From Archilochus colubris (Eukaryota; Chordata; Aves; Apodiformes; Trochilidae): DNA of 64,000 nt. Both the position numbers and the translations under genes were made by a program. The notes under the pieces were generated by a model. The model saw only the letters and a program-made list of their open reading frames with translations, did no database searches and was not told where the DNA came from. Every line of letters begins with the position of its first letter. The stretch's first letter is position 1. The DNA lies in contig CM041084.1 in the NCBI GenBank assembly GCA_023079485.1, forward strand, positions 12,646,609 through 12,710,608, read 5' to 3'. Positions 24,391 to 37,707 of the stretch are shown piece by piece.

Positions 24391-25502
24391 TTTGCCTTTA
24401 AAAAAGAATCAGGAGCTAGCTAAACAGATGGTGAAGCAAAACTATTATCAGAGATTATCAGGAAAATACGCTATTTTAAAGACTTATAAAATGTAATCAC
24501 CCTTATTTAGGGTAGCATTAATACAATAACATATTGTGCAGTTACTGTTAGAGTACATTGCTTCAGAGTTACAGCACAGTAGGGAGTAGAGATATTTTAC
24601 TCTATCACACTCTTAGTGACCCTGGTTTATACCAATCCCCCTGTTGAGGGATTGCAGTGACATCCTTCTGATTCTGTTTGATGACAATTCCACCATCTAC
24701 TTAAAGATCTCTTTTGGAGAGAAAACAAAATTATGTTGACAGCAGCTGAGCATTGTTCCTTGGTTTTTACTTCTGTTAAGACTCAAAACATGTTTCCCTA
24801 CCAGATGCTGAAAGGAAAGGGGTCATCCTTGCAAATACATGGTATAGTTGGCTTGTGATTAAATGCACTGAATGACCTGCACAGGTGAGCAAGTACAGAT
24901 TACATTTACAGCTGTGAAGAAGCCTTGAAAAAACAAACCTTCTGCAGTAGGAATTATCTTCCTTAATCTTTGATAGCTAAAGGTGATATTTCAACATCTG
25001 AATGAGTCAGCTATGGACCTCTGCATAGTCATTGGAAAAAAAAAATCAAGATTTATGCATCTGATCTATCTCAGATAAAGATAACTATATTAAAATGAGT
25101 CAGCACATGGAAAAGTACTCCATTGCTCTCCACAAACAATACAATGAGCCTCAGTACACTTAATCATGTAATACTGGATGATGTGGTATAAATATATCAG
25201 TGTCCCACCTGAAATAGGTCACATTTTGGAATCAAAATGTATATTCCTTTTATATTTTATAGAACTTCATGTTGTGAAAGACGAAGTATGAGCAAGGTAT
25301 TTGCTGTGGAAGTGGGAAGAGTTGGAGGGAGGTTCCTTATACAGCATAGGTTGCTATATGACTTGGTCATCTTTCCTTTCTAATAGATTACTACATCCAC
25401 CCAGTTCGCTCCCTGATCACATAGTCAACAAGTCTCAGGGCTTCTGAGACACTGGTATGTACATGGGGATAAAGGTGTTCAGCTTTTGCAATTTGTCTTC
25501 AA
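24391..25502. other. Unique AT-rich non-coding DNA
   Basis: No gene or repeat was recognised. Confidence 0.6.
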
Positions 25503-25590
25503 AGAATCACAGAAGGTTAGGTGTTGGAGGGACCTTGAGAGATTGAGTCCAACCCCCCTGCCAGAGCAAGTTCATCTACTGTAGTCTTGT
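25503..25590 (-). mobile_element. CR1 LINE 3' end, short 5'-truncated copy
   Basis: On the plus strand the block begins AGAATCACAGAA, continues with 'tgttggagggacctt' and 'gagtccaacccccctgccag', and runs on to 'agcaagttcatcta'. This is the reverse complement of the CR1 3' terminal region, so the element lies on the minus strand. Only about 88 bases remain, which fits the heavy 5' truncation usual for CR1 insertions. Divergence from consensus appears moderate. It carries no coding capacity. Confidence 0.93.
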
Positions 25591-27087
25591 CTTATAATTG
25601 TAATTATTAATATAACAGAAATAAGGTGCATTATTTCGCAGGCAGAATGCTACTGTTTTGTCAAAAAGTGTTGCATATCATGACCAAAGAATATTTGTCT
25701 AAACTAAAAAAAGTGAAAGAAAAAACACACCCCAAAGTCCATTCTTCTTAAGTTTCCACTAGTCAAATATACAATGACAAAATCATTGGACTTTCAACTG
25801 TTAAAGAATCCTCACAGTAATTTATCCTAATTAGGAACATTGTAAAATAAATCTAATTTAAGTAATAAAATATATTTTAATAGTTTATCTAATTCTCCTG
25901 ATCTGTTTCTTTATTATGCTACTGGTATAGACATGTTAACAGAAAAAATTATCACGTCTTTCAGAGCTGTAATTAAATTAATTCCCCCAGTGTATTACTA
26001 AACCCATTTTCTCTAATACTTCTTTAGCCTTCTTATATTTGAAAAGCCCTTCTTGTTGTCCTCATTCTGGCAATGATGGTGCTCTTTGTTCTATATACCT
26101 TCAAGAATTTTCTTTTGGCTTCCCACCTCCTTGGTTCTCTGTCCTATGAAGAATAATTATAATTTGCACATCAGAAGTAAATTTGGAATCACCATATGAT
26201 CCAGTGTTTGTGAATCTAGAAACCAGTTTCTGTTACAGGCTGTATATCAAACCCTGTCAGTCCTACAGAGCTTGCACTAATTGTACAGTAGATACATGTA
26301 AACCAGTTAAAACTTTGTTTAACTTTCACATAACTTGGTGACTTGAATTTTGGAAACTCTTTAATGGCTACAGGTCCTGAGTTTGCATCTATTTCACTAG
26401 ATTCACATAAATAAAATAATGCAACCATTGACTAGAGTTGAAGCTAGAGAAAATATATTGGTCTTCAGTGCTGATTATCTCTCTGCTTTTAACTTTGTGA
26501 TGTGAGAAGAATCTCTTAGGAGAATAACAAAGGCACTCCAAATTATTACTTTCATCAGTTCATATTCAGTTGTGCAATTTCTTATCCATAAATAAATGAA
26601 TGGCAGTTCTGCCTCTTCTGAAGGGCAATGCTTCATGTTTATCATTATGCCTGATCTCCCTGCACCTGTGGACAATCTTATCTGTTTTCCTATTTTTCAG
26701 AGAACAAATGTATGCCTCACCTTTTTTGCTATATTTACTACCTGCAACGTAGGTTAGGGTATTTCCAGTGGATTTTCAGTCATAGCACTGAGTGATAGAA
26801 TAAAACTCAATTGTGTCAGGTGTTCAAATGCAGAGCAGTTCTGATCTCCCCAGATCTCAACAGAATTTCAGGGGCAAAGCAGAGAAGTCAGCATTGTATG
26901 TGTAGTGGGTTTTAAGTCTGTTATTTTAATAAATGTACTTAGTATATCATGTTTAGTGTTTTTCAGAATTATTATGGCTTTGGCAGAATGGCATCAATGT
27001 ATTTTAAATTAAAGCCACATTTATTTATAATTAACCTTAAAATGTATTTAATTACTGCTCTATCTTGTTCTATCATCATTCAAGTGC

Positions 27088-27122
27088 TACCTCAAGAGCT
27101 CTAATTCAAAGCTCTTGAGTTA
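27088..27122. repeat. Hairpin-forming inverted repeat
   Basis: CTCAAGAGCT (27091-27100) is exactly complementary to AGCTCTTGAG (27110-27119), with a nine-base centre. After one mismatch, two more pairs extend the stem, giving 12 pairs in 13 positions. Confidence 0.88.
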
Positions 27123-28734
27123 CTCATCATCTAAGATCATATAGCTTTAGAGAACAGAATCATCCTGTTTATCAAAAAGAAGCCCTTTAAAATTTCTCAG
27201 AAAGAAAAAAATCATGAAAGCACAGAGGTAAGAGATAGAAAAAGACCTATTAAACATATTCTTACTCTCTGTCACTGCAGCCTTTTCCCCTACTGTTTGT
27301 TTTATCATGACTATCTTTAAGTCTCTTAAGGCTTCCTATTCAGTTTTCATTGGGAAACTATTTCCGTGCTAATCTCTGCCTCAGAAAATTTCCATTGATA
27401 TTCACCTTAGATTTATTACATAAAATGACACATAAATTGTTTTTCAATAAGCAGCTTGCATATGTTCTTTTCTTAAACTTGTCCAAACATTTCTGGAAGA
27501 GCTGATTGAGCAGGGAAAAAATATATTCATAAGCATGCTGCTAACACTGATTAAATTAGTTCACATTTGTGTCTCTGCATAAGGGTTTCCATAAAGATGG
27601 GGTAGATATTTTGTATTTTGATATTTGTGCTCAGAAGCAAGAACATTAGTTGACAGAAAGAAGGTGTGGGCTACAAGACAGGAAGCCAAGGATCTGTGTG
27701 TGATACAGTGTCATTTCCTGCATCAATACTTGTGTGAAGGGGTCAGATAGAAGAGGCAGATCTGTTAGGACACAAGTCCATATGCATAGCTTACTGCAGC
27801 TTCATCTGCATGAGGAAAAGGGATATAGTAATAAGGAAAACAAATGAACAACACTTGGGGAAAAAGGGACACTTTAATGAAGAAACATATCTTTATCTTC
27901 AGAAAATGTGAAAATTAAGACAGTTTCAGCAAATAATTGCTATTTTATCTCAAGTTAATTCACGACAATTTCCTAACTGAAAGCTACAGTTGTTTTTAGA
28001 ACTCTAGGCAATGGAATCAGCTAATAAAATCTATAGACTGTTTAACTTGGGTAACTTGTCATGATGAGGTATCTGTAGCTTTCTGTTCATAGATACATGA
28101 AATACATGTGGATGGCATATATGATCTGATAATTTATTAAAAAAACATACATTCAGGAAAATTGTAGCGAAAAAGGCCATAATTGAGCTATCCATTTTTT
28201 CTCATGAGTAAACTGCCCAGCAATGTTGCTATGTATTTCTAAATTGACATGAGATTCACCATGGTTTACCATTAATACACAACTTAAGTACAGATATAAC
28301 ATCTAACTACAAATCCTTATAAATAGAATGCTGATATAAGTTAATATTAATGCTATGTACTGTTATTTCAGCATCATGATTGTGGCTATTAGAAGCAGGT
28401 ACTCAACACAGTGCAAAGGAAAACTAACCACAACTTTTTTCAGAAAAGATTTTAACAGGAAGATGATACAATTTATATTGTACTTCATGATATATTTTTA
28501 AACTTTGTTAATCTAGAAGACAAAATGGACACCTGTGTCAGAAAGTCTTTGTGTAATTCTAGAGTGAAGGAATGGAACAGGTGTGTTGACTGTACTGAAA
28601 AAAGTAGAACATCTGAGGAAATTGCACATAGATTCATACTTTGCACTTGATTTTTTGAAATTCAGATTTAGGAATTTCAAAGTTCAACTAAATTTTTTTC
28701 TAAAACTGCCATACAGTATAAATAGTATATAGTA

Positions 28735-28766
28735 TATAACTGCTAGTATGTATACTAGCAGTTATA
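28735..28766. repeat. 32-bp near-perfect palindrome
   Basis: The two halves are reverse complements except at the central position pair. The core is TAACTGCTAGTA with its complement. It lies directly after an AT-rich AGTATATAG-type run. It could extrude as a cruciform. No known transposon terminus is recognised. Confidence 0.88.
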
Positions 28767-31700
28767 AATGCTCAGGAATGTTACAGTTCTCTGAATTGAC
28801 TGAAACAATGTTGATGCAAAGTTGATGCAAAGGATTCCAAGTTTCCTATAAACTACATTAAAATATACTTCTTTTGAAGGCAGGGAGAGAGTACAAATGG
28901 GAATTATGAAATAATAAATCAGTCTTGGAGTTCCATGTCTATCCATGCTGATCTATGACCAATAGGTGAAGTATAGCTGGTGTAAACTGTAAAACAGATT
29001 TGTTAAGTGGTCAGTCATTCAGACACTAAGGTTGCTGCAACTACAGAAGTCTTCTGTACAGGTGACTCCCTGTAAACTGATATAAGTTGTAGGCTAAAGA
29101 ATAATATAAGCACAAAACTCACACAGCTGCCAGTCTCTCAAATGGTAATAGTACCAGGTATCTTAAATTCAGAGTGGACTTGTGTACCTCAAACTTTAAC
29201 ATACTGTGACTAGACTGTAATGGACTACTTGCTACCTTTTTTGTTGTGCAGAATTCCATCATTTAGTGTGACAAATTGACAGAGATTCCATTGCTGAGCC
29301 AAGCACCTAATGTACCATTCAAATTTCTATTCAAATGAGCTGGAAGGGGTGAGGGGCTCTTCCAAGGAAAAGATGCCCAGGAAAAAAATTGTTTTCCTTT
29401 AGTACTACAGCTGACCAGAAACCACAGCTATAGCTGCCTAATGAGAGAATTTTACACAGCTTTTAGGGACACACCAACAATACATTAGAAATTCCTACAT
29501 TACTGACTGATGAGATAGAGATGGAGCAAAAGACTTGAGTTACTTTAAATTTCTATTTCCCTAAAGATGAGCACGTGCAGTGTAAGGCTCACAGGTACAA
29601 TGAATGTTCTACGTTCACATCTTTTCCTGTCTTTGTTGGTGTCAAGCATTCATAAACAGGTCACCTAGGGAATTTCACATATGCACCAGACATCTGGTTC
29701 ATCTGAAAATAGAGTATTCTGAAAATCGTCTTCACCACGAATTTTACACCAGTCAATTATCTTGCAACTGCTGTCTTAGTAAATGCTCTTAATAAAAGAG
29801 TTAGTGCACATTTTCTGCTGTTGGGTTTTTTTTTTTTTTTGAGCCTTGATGCAGCTTCAAAATTGAAATTCTTTTACATGGAAGTAGATCTGACTGGAAT
29901 ATTTTTCAAATTGTGCAAGGATTCTTTCTAAAAGGACTAAAACACACACAACCCCCCCAAAAAATACAGAAGAAAACTTCCGTTAGAAAAGAAATATTTT
30001 GTATACCTTCATGGCTGAATTGCTGATTGGTTTAGGAGAGAACTTTGTTCACATTCTCTCCTTTATTAAAATAGTTTTTAGCCTGAATTCTCACAGGAAG
30101 ACCAAAGGCTGGAATCTGGACTTCTTACATCACATAATGGTCCTAAAAACCAACCAACCAAACAAACAAACAGAAGAAATCATGCCTAGTCCTGATAAAT
30201 CCTTGGCATAAATTGAAATAGAGCTTGCTTACTATTCCTAGAAGAACAGTACTCATCTAAGCATTATTCTCATATCGATAAAGATAAATTTTACTGTTGT
30301 ACCTTTTATGCCTCTGAAAAGTGATGTGAACCATTTTCAAAAAAATCTCAGTTGTGTGTAAATGAGAAAAGAAATATTACCATCAAATTTCCCCTGTAAG
30401 TATGTGTTTGCTAGCCTGTTCACTACAGTCTATCCTTCATGCCCCTTGGAATGACCCTTCGTCTTCCTTATGTCTTCCAGAAAAAGAAAAATCTCTCTAT
30501 GTAAAGTAGAGAGCTGGGGCACCAAGTTAGTATATATCACAAGTTCGTAGATCAGTTCCAGCAGATGCATATATCTAGCCAGATTAGTCTTTTACTCAGT
30601 TTCAAACTGCACAGTGTATCTAAAAATGACTAATAAAGCAGCAAATGAAAATCACTTGAAGAACAAAATACTCTGTAGTGTGCTCTCTGTTGCTTCTGAG
30701 CTACACCAGGCAGCAGTCTCTCATCTCTTACTGCACTTTATCTTTCATAATCCTCCTTAGATCAGGTTTTTAAAGGATATTGTGTATTTAGAAGGAAGGC
30801 TTATAAAATTTAATAAATGTTGCTGGGCTTTTGTAAATCTAATATTATCTGTTATCTCTACTTCAAAGGGCAGAAAAGCTGATGTTACCAGCTGGAATCT
30901 CTGACTTTTAAAACGAAAAAGTATCTGAGTTCACATTCCTTATACAGGTCAGGGAAACGGGATACTATTGTAACTCTGGTTAAAAAACATCAGAGAGGGA
31001 ACTGAAGAAGCAGCAAGTGAGTTTGTTCTCCATTTTTTGTTAACTGTCAAAGTGATTTGTAACAATTCAGACAATGACAGTCTTCCTCATTAAACCAAGC
31101 GGTGGACTAAGCCAAAAATATCCTGCCTTTACCATTTTTCTTCATGCCACTGGTCAGTGTTTTCCAAGTCAAAAGATGTAACTAAAACAAGGTTTGCAGG
31201 AAGAAGAAATGCCTTTTAGGAAGCTGACTGCAAAGTTACAATACTGCTTCTTTCAAATCATAATGGTGAATACAGCATTTCTATTGCCAGTGTGACAATG
31301 AAAGCAGCATCACAAAAGACTTCTACCAAATGAGTTACGCTGCCAGACCAATGACTGCTTTTGAAATAGCAATTTCAGCTCTCTTGTGCATATAGGCTGA
31401 CTTTTTGGACTACCCAAGAATATAAATATGAAAAACATGCTTACATTATGCTCTTCTAATGTTCCTTCTATATTCCTATTGTGTTGCTGTCAGTAGATAA
31501 AGTTCCATGTATCCTAGTGTTTGGATTATAACCATCTATAGCTTCTCTACAGAAGTCAGAGCTCCTGTGAGGTTGTCCTTTAGGCATTCATCTTTTCAAA
31601 AAGTGAATAGAAAATAGAGATAATGAAGATTGGATACATTTCCACATTAATCATCAAAAAGTTATGTCTCTAGCCTAAGATATTAATTAAGCTTCTTCTA

Positions 31701-34700
31701 AACTCTGTGGAGAGAAACGGGCACATCTGGAAGGCAAGTCCACAGACACTATCTAAAAATGCAAATAGCAGATTCTGCCTTTAGAAGTACTTCTCTCTTC
31801 TCCCAGTAATTATTGAGAAGCCTAGAAAACAAGCTCAGACTGATTTTTTTTTTTTTTTTTTTAGAGGTTCACTTAGGCAAGATAAATTCTAACCAAAGAA
31901 AAAGTCAATATAGTTCTATCCTTTCTAATTATTTCTCCGAGTATACCTTTTATAATAATTTCTATAGTCTTAAGCTAATTTTTTTTGCAGACAAGATTTA
32001 TATTGAAAAGCCTGCCTCACCATTTACCTTAGGAGTCTTTACAGTAATCTAGTGAATATTCAGTCACAAAAAAAAAAAAAAAAAACCTTCAACTTTTGCA
32101 CTGTTATTTTTACCATAAGTCATTATTTTCCAGCAGTGCACCTGAATTTCCACTGGAAAACTTGGTTTATGCTTTCAAATCTCTGCTCTTAATTTAAGGT
32201 ACTTAAAGAGCAGATAATAGAATCAACACAAAAAGAGGATATCATCCCTTTGATACTACTGAATGATGTGATTGGCCTTTAGTCTAAGTTTGGACTTTGC
32301 AGCTCTGTGTGCTCCCAAGAGGAGGCTGCATCCAATCGTTGACCTTGTATAACCTTTCTTAGCTTGTGAATTGACAAGATTGCAGCACATGATTATATGG
32401 TTCCTCTTAATTAATTTGCCATTATATTTCCACAGTGTTGAGAGAGAAAGAGATTTTTACTGCTTTATTCATTTTCTAATATCTGTCCCTTGGCTGCAGT
32501 CCTGAAGTTAATGCTCACTAATAGTGTGTTCTTTGTCTGCCTGGTAACCAGGGTCATCGTTTTTCAAAAGAGGTCTCCAGAATGTAGAAATGATTCCTCA
32601 GTCACTGGTTTTCTTTTTAAGAGACCTTTTCTATGTTCCTTTTTCTTTTTTTAGTCTACAGCTGAGATGTTTTACTCTGCCAAGTTTTTTCTTATTTTCT
32701 GCACAATCTAATTCGTCAGTCATCAGAGAGTGAGCTTTGCATTTCATGATTTTGTAAGACGAAGTCACAGTAGAAACTGGTAAAAAATATCCTATCTAGA
32801 GAGTATTTTGATGTGATTTTAGTTTATACCCAAATATTACTTTTAAGTTTTCTTCCTTGAGGATGACATCACTGACAGTTACAAACAAAGCAGGCTGAGT
32901 GTGATTTTTTAACATAAAAGAAATTATGATCAAAAGTATTATCCAGATGAGGTGGTCTGATTACCTCAATGAAGAAGAGATATAAAGAAATGTTGCTGTT
33001 CTTTTTTTTAATTTTAACTTTAAAAAAATTAATTTTACCAAAAAAGGGTAAAGTAAAAAATGAAAAATATCTTCTCTATCCAGGAATAAAAATAGTCTGA
33101 ATTTCAGAAGGGAAATTGAAGAAGTAAGAGAAAAAAATGGACATGATTCTTTAGGTAGCATCACCAGACTATGAATTGTGTAATGGGAACCTGTGTGGTT
33201 TCAATCAACATTGTCCCATGCTGGAGGAAAAAGAAGGGTTTGAAGTGAGATCAGAAGTACACTAGTTATGGTAAAAAATATAGTTTCGGTAGGCTAAGAA
33301 AGGCTGTAATCTATTAATATATTTAAAATTAAATGTTTCTCTTTTCAAATACAGTGGACATATCTAGCTTTCTAAAACAGCCTTCTTTCATCCACTAGAC
33401 TATGCCATTCAACTTTAAAAAAGAATATGCATGGAGTGTTCTTAATTTCACAATTCAGTGGATCAAAACTTTTTAATAACTATTTTTGTGTGTGTGTGTA
33501 TGTGTTGTTTCTGTTATTTTATTGATGAAAAGCCCACCAGAAGTTTACATCTTCAAACACTGATGAAAGAGAAAAGATGTGGGGCTGTGCAAGTGTTCTA
33601 GATTTGGGAATTAACAGCTTTGTAAGGAAAAGGCATTTCCTGATGTCAGGGTCCTGCAGTCCTCCTCACAGATTTCCTACTGAGATGTATTTAAAAGCCT
33701 TCAGAGTGCTCCATGAACTTTAAATTTCAGCTGACCTACATCTTTGCATTATTGCCCTTAATCTTTTAAAAGCTTCCAGTTCCCTTTTATAATAAAACCC
33801 CACCAAACTTCCTGTGCTGTATCTATCCTTTTCAGAAAGCTGCATAATTTACAATATACACCAGTAGACTGGAAAATCAAATGAAATCTAATACACTTTG
33901 CAAAGAATTAAAGTAATTTTCTATAAATAAATGGTAGAAGCTTGTGTTAGACAAACATGAAACTTAGTCATTGGGGAAGGGGGGGATTGCTTGACGTGCT
34001 TAGGTATCTGGCAAACATTCTGAAATAATTTAAAAAATTTATACTGTTACATTATTGACATGTTTCACAGTCAGAAAAAAAATACAGGTATTCAGTCATT
34101 CAAGATCTGATCATGTGTTATTTCAAGTTCAATATGATTTATCTACCTTTCTAAATGTACTAAGCCTATTTCTTCACATTCTGTATTTTCAAAAGAGTGT
34201 ACTGTTTATGCAGGCTGGTCACAATTGGGTATAATATATCTATGTGTCAGAAATTGGAACAGGCAGTAGACATTATAGATGAATTGCCAGGAAATTACCC
34301 CAAGTGTGCTGACTTCCCAGATTCCTTCAAATGACTTAACAGGCTTGACATGGCAGCTAAGTGTTCAGTTTGCTTAGGGGACTTAAGGAGAATCAGCACT
34401 TCCAATCCATTGCTAAGGTTTGGGTTTTACACATTTACATAGCAATAAGGAGCTTAGGGAATCTGTAACTGGCAAAGAAAAACATTTAAGTCAGTATTAT
34501 TACCAACAGCAGTGTTGAAGTTGATTGTACAATTCAAATTAAAACCTTTCATTCTAAGAAAAATTAAATGGGAAAATTGTATTACTATTGCTGAATTGTT
34601 GATAAGCAGCATCACCTTTGATCTGAAAGGCTTTCAGTTCACGGCAGCACTGGCAGTAGCAGACACACTCATTGCTGCTGAGACAAGGAAGTGTGTAAGG

Positions 34701-35460
34701 GTGACAGGCTTTATGGCAAAAGGCATCACGTGCCTTCCACAAATCACTCATTTGTCTAGTTCTGGATGGTATAATTCTGTGACCTATGAAATTAAAAGCA
34801 GAAACCTTGATTTTCTCCTTATAGCTCCTTGCATCATCTGGAATAGAGAATGATTGTCAGGCTCTTGTCGCTGTATGAAATTAAAGGCATTTTGCAAGCA
34901 TAGCATCGTTCTGCTGAGGTTAGGGAATTCCCCTCTAGTGAAACACATTGTGGTCTAGCATCTGGGAACTTACATACACAGCTATGAGGTGGATACAATA
35001 AAATAAATGTTCTCATTTGTGTTAATTCCCCTCACTACATTTTCTGCTAATTTTTTCTGCTATTTCACAGAGCCTTTCAATTAGCAAAAACCTGAAGCAA
35101 ATGATGGTTGCCCAGGCCTAGTGAATGATTGGAAAAATTGCTTCTAAACAGATTCTTCTAATTTGGAAATAATCAAATTTAAGGTGTGTCAAACTTTTTG
35201 TTAGTGCTACAATTAAAATGTTATTTGTGTTGATAGAGCTTGGCTGGTTTCCAAAATGTTTGTAGTCAAAGAAATAGAGAAAAAATAACAGAACTTAAAA
35301 TTACTGGAAAATTGTGCCACATTAGGTAGACTGCTGAAGATACCAGGACATAACTGGTTTGATTATAACAATGTCCTTTTTTTTTTCCTGAGATATAACT
35401 ATACAGCAATTAGGTTATGCTTGTAAATGGCACGGTGACTACAGCTGTCAAAAGACATCA

Positions 35461-35474
35461 CTGCCATCTTCTGG
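35461..35474 (-). promoter_or_regulatory. CTCF-like motif
   Basis: The minus strand reads CCAGAAGATGGCAG, which agrees with the CTCF core pattern at nearly all informative positions. Occupancy cannot be judged from sequence. Confidence 0.3.
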
Positions 35475-36883
35475 TAACAGCTCGTTTGGCTTGCCAGAAT
35501 GTGGGGGTTTATTTATTTATTTCTCTTTTTATAGAACACTACACAGGCAATCAGGGATTTTTGTTTACCAGACCAGGGAAATCTAAGCATTATGCTTTAG
35601 CATTTGGAATTTGGTTTGATCAATAATTTTATGCTACTCCAGAATTACTGAACTGATATATGACGCCTGCTGGTGAAAAATTCTTGAGATTGATTTTCTA
35701 AGATTATAAATACCATACGTCCAGAAATGTGAATTGAATAGCACACTCCTATGCTATACTTCTATCCCAAAGTGGAAGCTACCTAATGCTTGAATAAATT
35801 GAAACAGAAATGCTAAATATTTTATAAATACCAAGTTCAATTAAATGTCATTGTGTCAGTATGATCACCCCTATTTGTATTGGATGAGGATCTAAACCTC
35901 CTGAACAGGTTCCAGTTATTATCCAGTATTTGTTTGTGTAACAAAAATATGCTTTGTGCTTCCTACAAACCCTTCAGTGTCTCAGCCTTACTGCTGATAA
36001 ATTTTATCCCTAATAATCAAACAAAACCAGAATATAGCAGTCTGGCTTGCTCCAGGAGATTGAGCTTGATTTCTGACATAATCTTTGCTTATCTTTAGTA
36101 TCAAAAATCATAGATATCTAATAAAAACTCTATTTATAATTGGTTTCAGTCTTACTCAATGAAATATTGGTAATGTCCTACCCCTGGAGAGTAGGAAATC
36201 ACCCTGAGATTAAAAGAAAACTCTGGCATGTAATGTCACTGCTTTATAAAATGTAATGCCCATTGCTCTAAATATTTATTTACAAACACTTGTCATATGG
36301 TTGGAATTTCCTCAGATATCAAATAAAAAGTGGTTTTTTAATACTCAAAAACCTGACAGTTGCTTGTTTTGCCATAAATTAATAAATGCATACACATTTT
36401 TGAATGTGAACATGGACATAGAGCAAGAAAATATGGGCTGCTTTTGAACAGTTTCACATATGTGAATCATCATGTCTGTGCACAACAGCAGTGGATTATT
36501 TCGGATTATCTGTTCAGTGCCAACAAAAGTTTCCAGTGTAATGAAAAGCTTGACAGCCTGGACTGGGGTGGTTGGAGACTGAAAGCTCAGTGGGAGCTTC
36601 AGGGAGCACTCTACACCCTGGTAGTTTGGCCTTTCCAAAGCAGGCAGTGGCAATTAACACTTGCTGGCCTTTCTGGATGCTCAATAAAGGTAACCAGAGG
36701 GTTTCCATTAATTCCTGAAGTTAACATGCCAGCAGGAAGAGTGAGTTACTCTCACAGGTCAGATGTCTCATTGCAGTTACCTTGTTTTTAGCTTATCACT
36801 CTTTACCATGTTAGAAACTGGGCAAAACTTGCCCTCCATGTATCTAAGTGAGCAAAATGTTACTTTTATGTAGATGCTGCCCT

Positions 36884-36900
36884 CAGCAGCAGCAGCAGCA
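36884..36900. repeat. Short CAG trinucleotide run
   Basis: Between five and six CAG units stand at the edge of the GC-richer island that follows. In-frame reading gives no convincing protein. Confidence 0.9.
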
Positions 36901-37136
36901 CTAGATGGTTACAGCACTAGACTGGCATTTGGTCCAGCTTGAAAGGACAGCCCTTAGGGCTCTGGCACGGTTGAGGTTCAGATCTGCTGGCCATGTAGCT
37001 AGCTGCCTTTGCTTCCGGCACGTGCTCAACATCCTGCAAAACAGGGTGAGCAAATGTAAAAGCTCCCCCTTACCTATGTTGTCTTCCTCCTCACTCAGCT
37101 TCAGCCCCAGCACCAGCCTCTCCACTGTTTTATAAG
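36901..37136. other. Small GC-rich island with exon-like minus-strand signals
   Basis: This is the most GC-rich non-transposon segment of the middle of the window, with CpGs at GCACGG and TTCCGGCACGTGC. The minus strand is open for 74 codons (37125 to 36901) and contains a donor-like ATAG|GTAAGG and, about 40 bases on, an acceptor-like CCTGTTTTGCAG. That spacing is too short for a normal vertebrate intron, and the frame reads through it. A minus-strand TTATAAAA lies just upstream. No family was recognised. It could be a first exon, an unrecognised insertion, or a conserved element. Confidence 0.3.
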
Positions 37137-37157
37137 AAGGGAAAATATATTTCCCTT
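37137..37157. repeat. Perfect 8-bp inverted repeat
   Basis: AAGGGAAA (37137-37144) and TTTCCCTT (37150-37157) are exact complements around ATATA. Confidence 0.85.
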
Positions 37158-37687
37158 GTACTTTTTCTGTATTGCAAGCCTAGCCTCGATTTGCAGTCTA
37201 TATACTCAGGCATAAATCATCCATTCAGTGCTCACAGCCACTGTGAGAGTCGTATCATTCTTGGAGATATTTCCCTTTCAAAGCAGACTGTCTCTCCTCA
37301 AATGAAGAGATCTGAGATGGTAAATTTTTCAAAATCATTTCTTACTGGAAGCAGAGCTGTTCTCCATAAATGCTGGAGCCAACCACCTTTAGAATCAGAG
37401 CTGGATAGTGGGTCTTCACTGTCCATTCATGCCAGTGACAGATGCCTGGCAATCAGGAGCTGCTTGTCAGCTCACAGACAGGAGGCACAGAACGTACACT
37501 CCTCTTAAAAGAGCAGAGAGGCTGTTGGTTAACACAAGCTTTTACAATGAAGTTGGCACACGTTTTCATACAACGTCACTCAAACCCTTTTACACTGTGA
37601 CACATCCCCCAGCTGTGAGCCAGCTGGTGATTGTGAGGGAGCAAGAACCAAGGTCCAGGCAAATGCTTCTCATTTTAAGCAATTTTG

Positions 37688-37707
37688 AAAAAAAAAAAAA
37701 AAAAAAA
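37688..37707. repeat. Poly(A) tract, 20 A
   Basis: Twenty uninterrupted A follow AATTTTG. No retrotransposed parent was recognised upstream. Confidence 0.9.

Larger units (their letters stand above)
25591..36883. other. Long unique AT-rich non-coding stretch
   Basis: About 11 kb with no gene or named transposon. It holds the inverted repeats at 27088-27122 and 28735-28766, T runs at 29826-29840 (T15) and 31844-31862 (T19), an A18 run at 32068-32085, short GT runs near 33487-33503, and a CTCF-like motif at 35461-35474. The segment 34600-34760 has several CpGs and an ATCACGTGCC E-box and could be conserved non-coding DNA. Open frames present show no domain. Confidence 0.6.
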
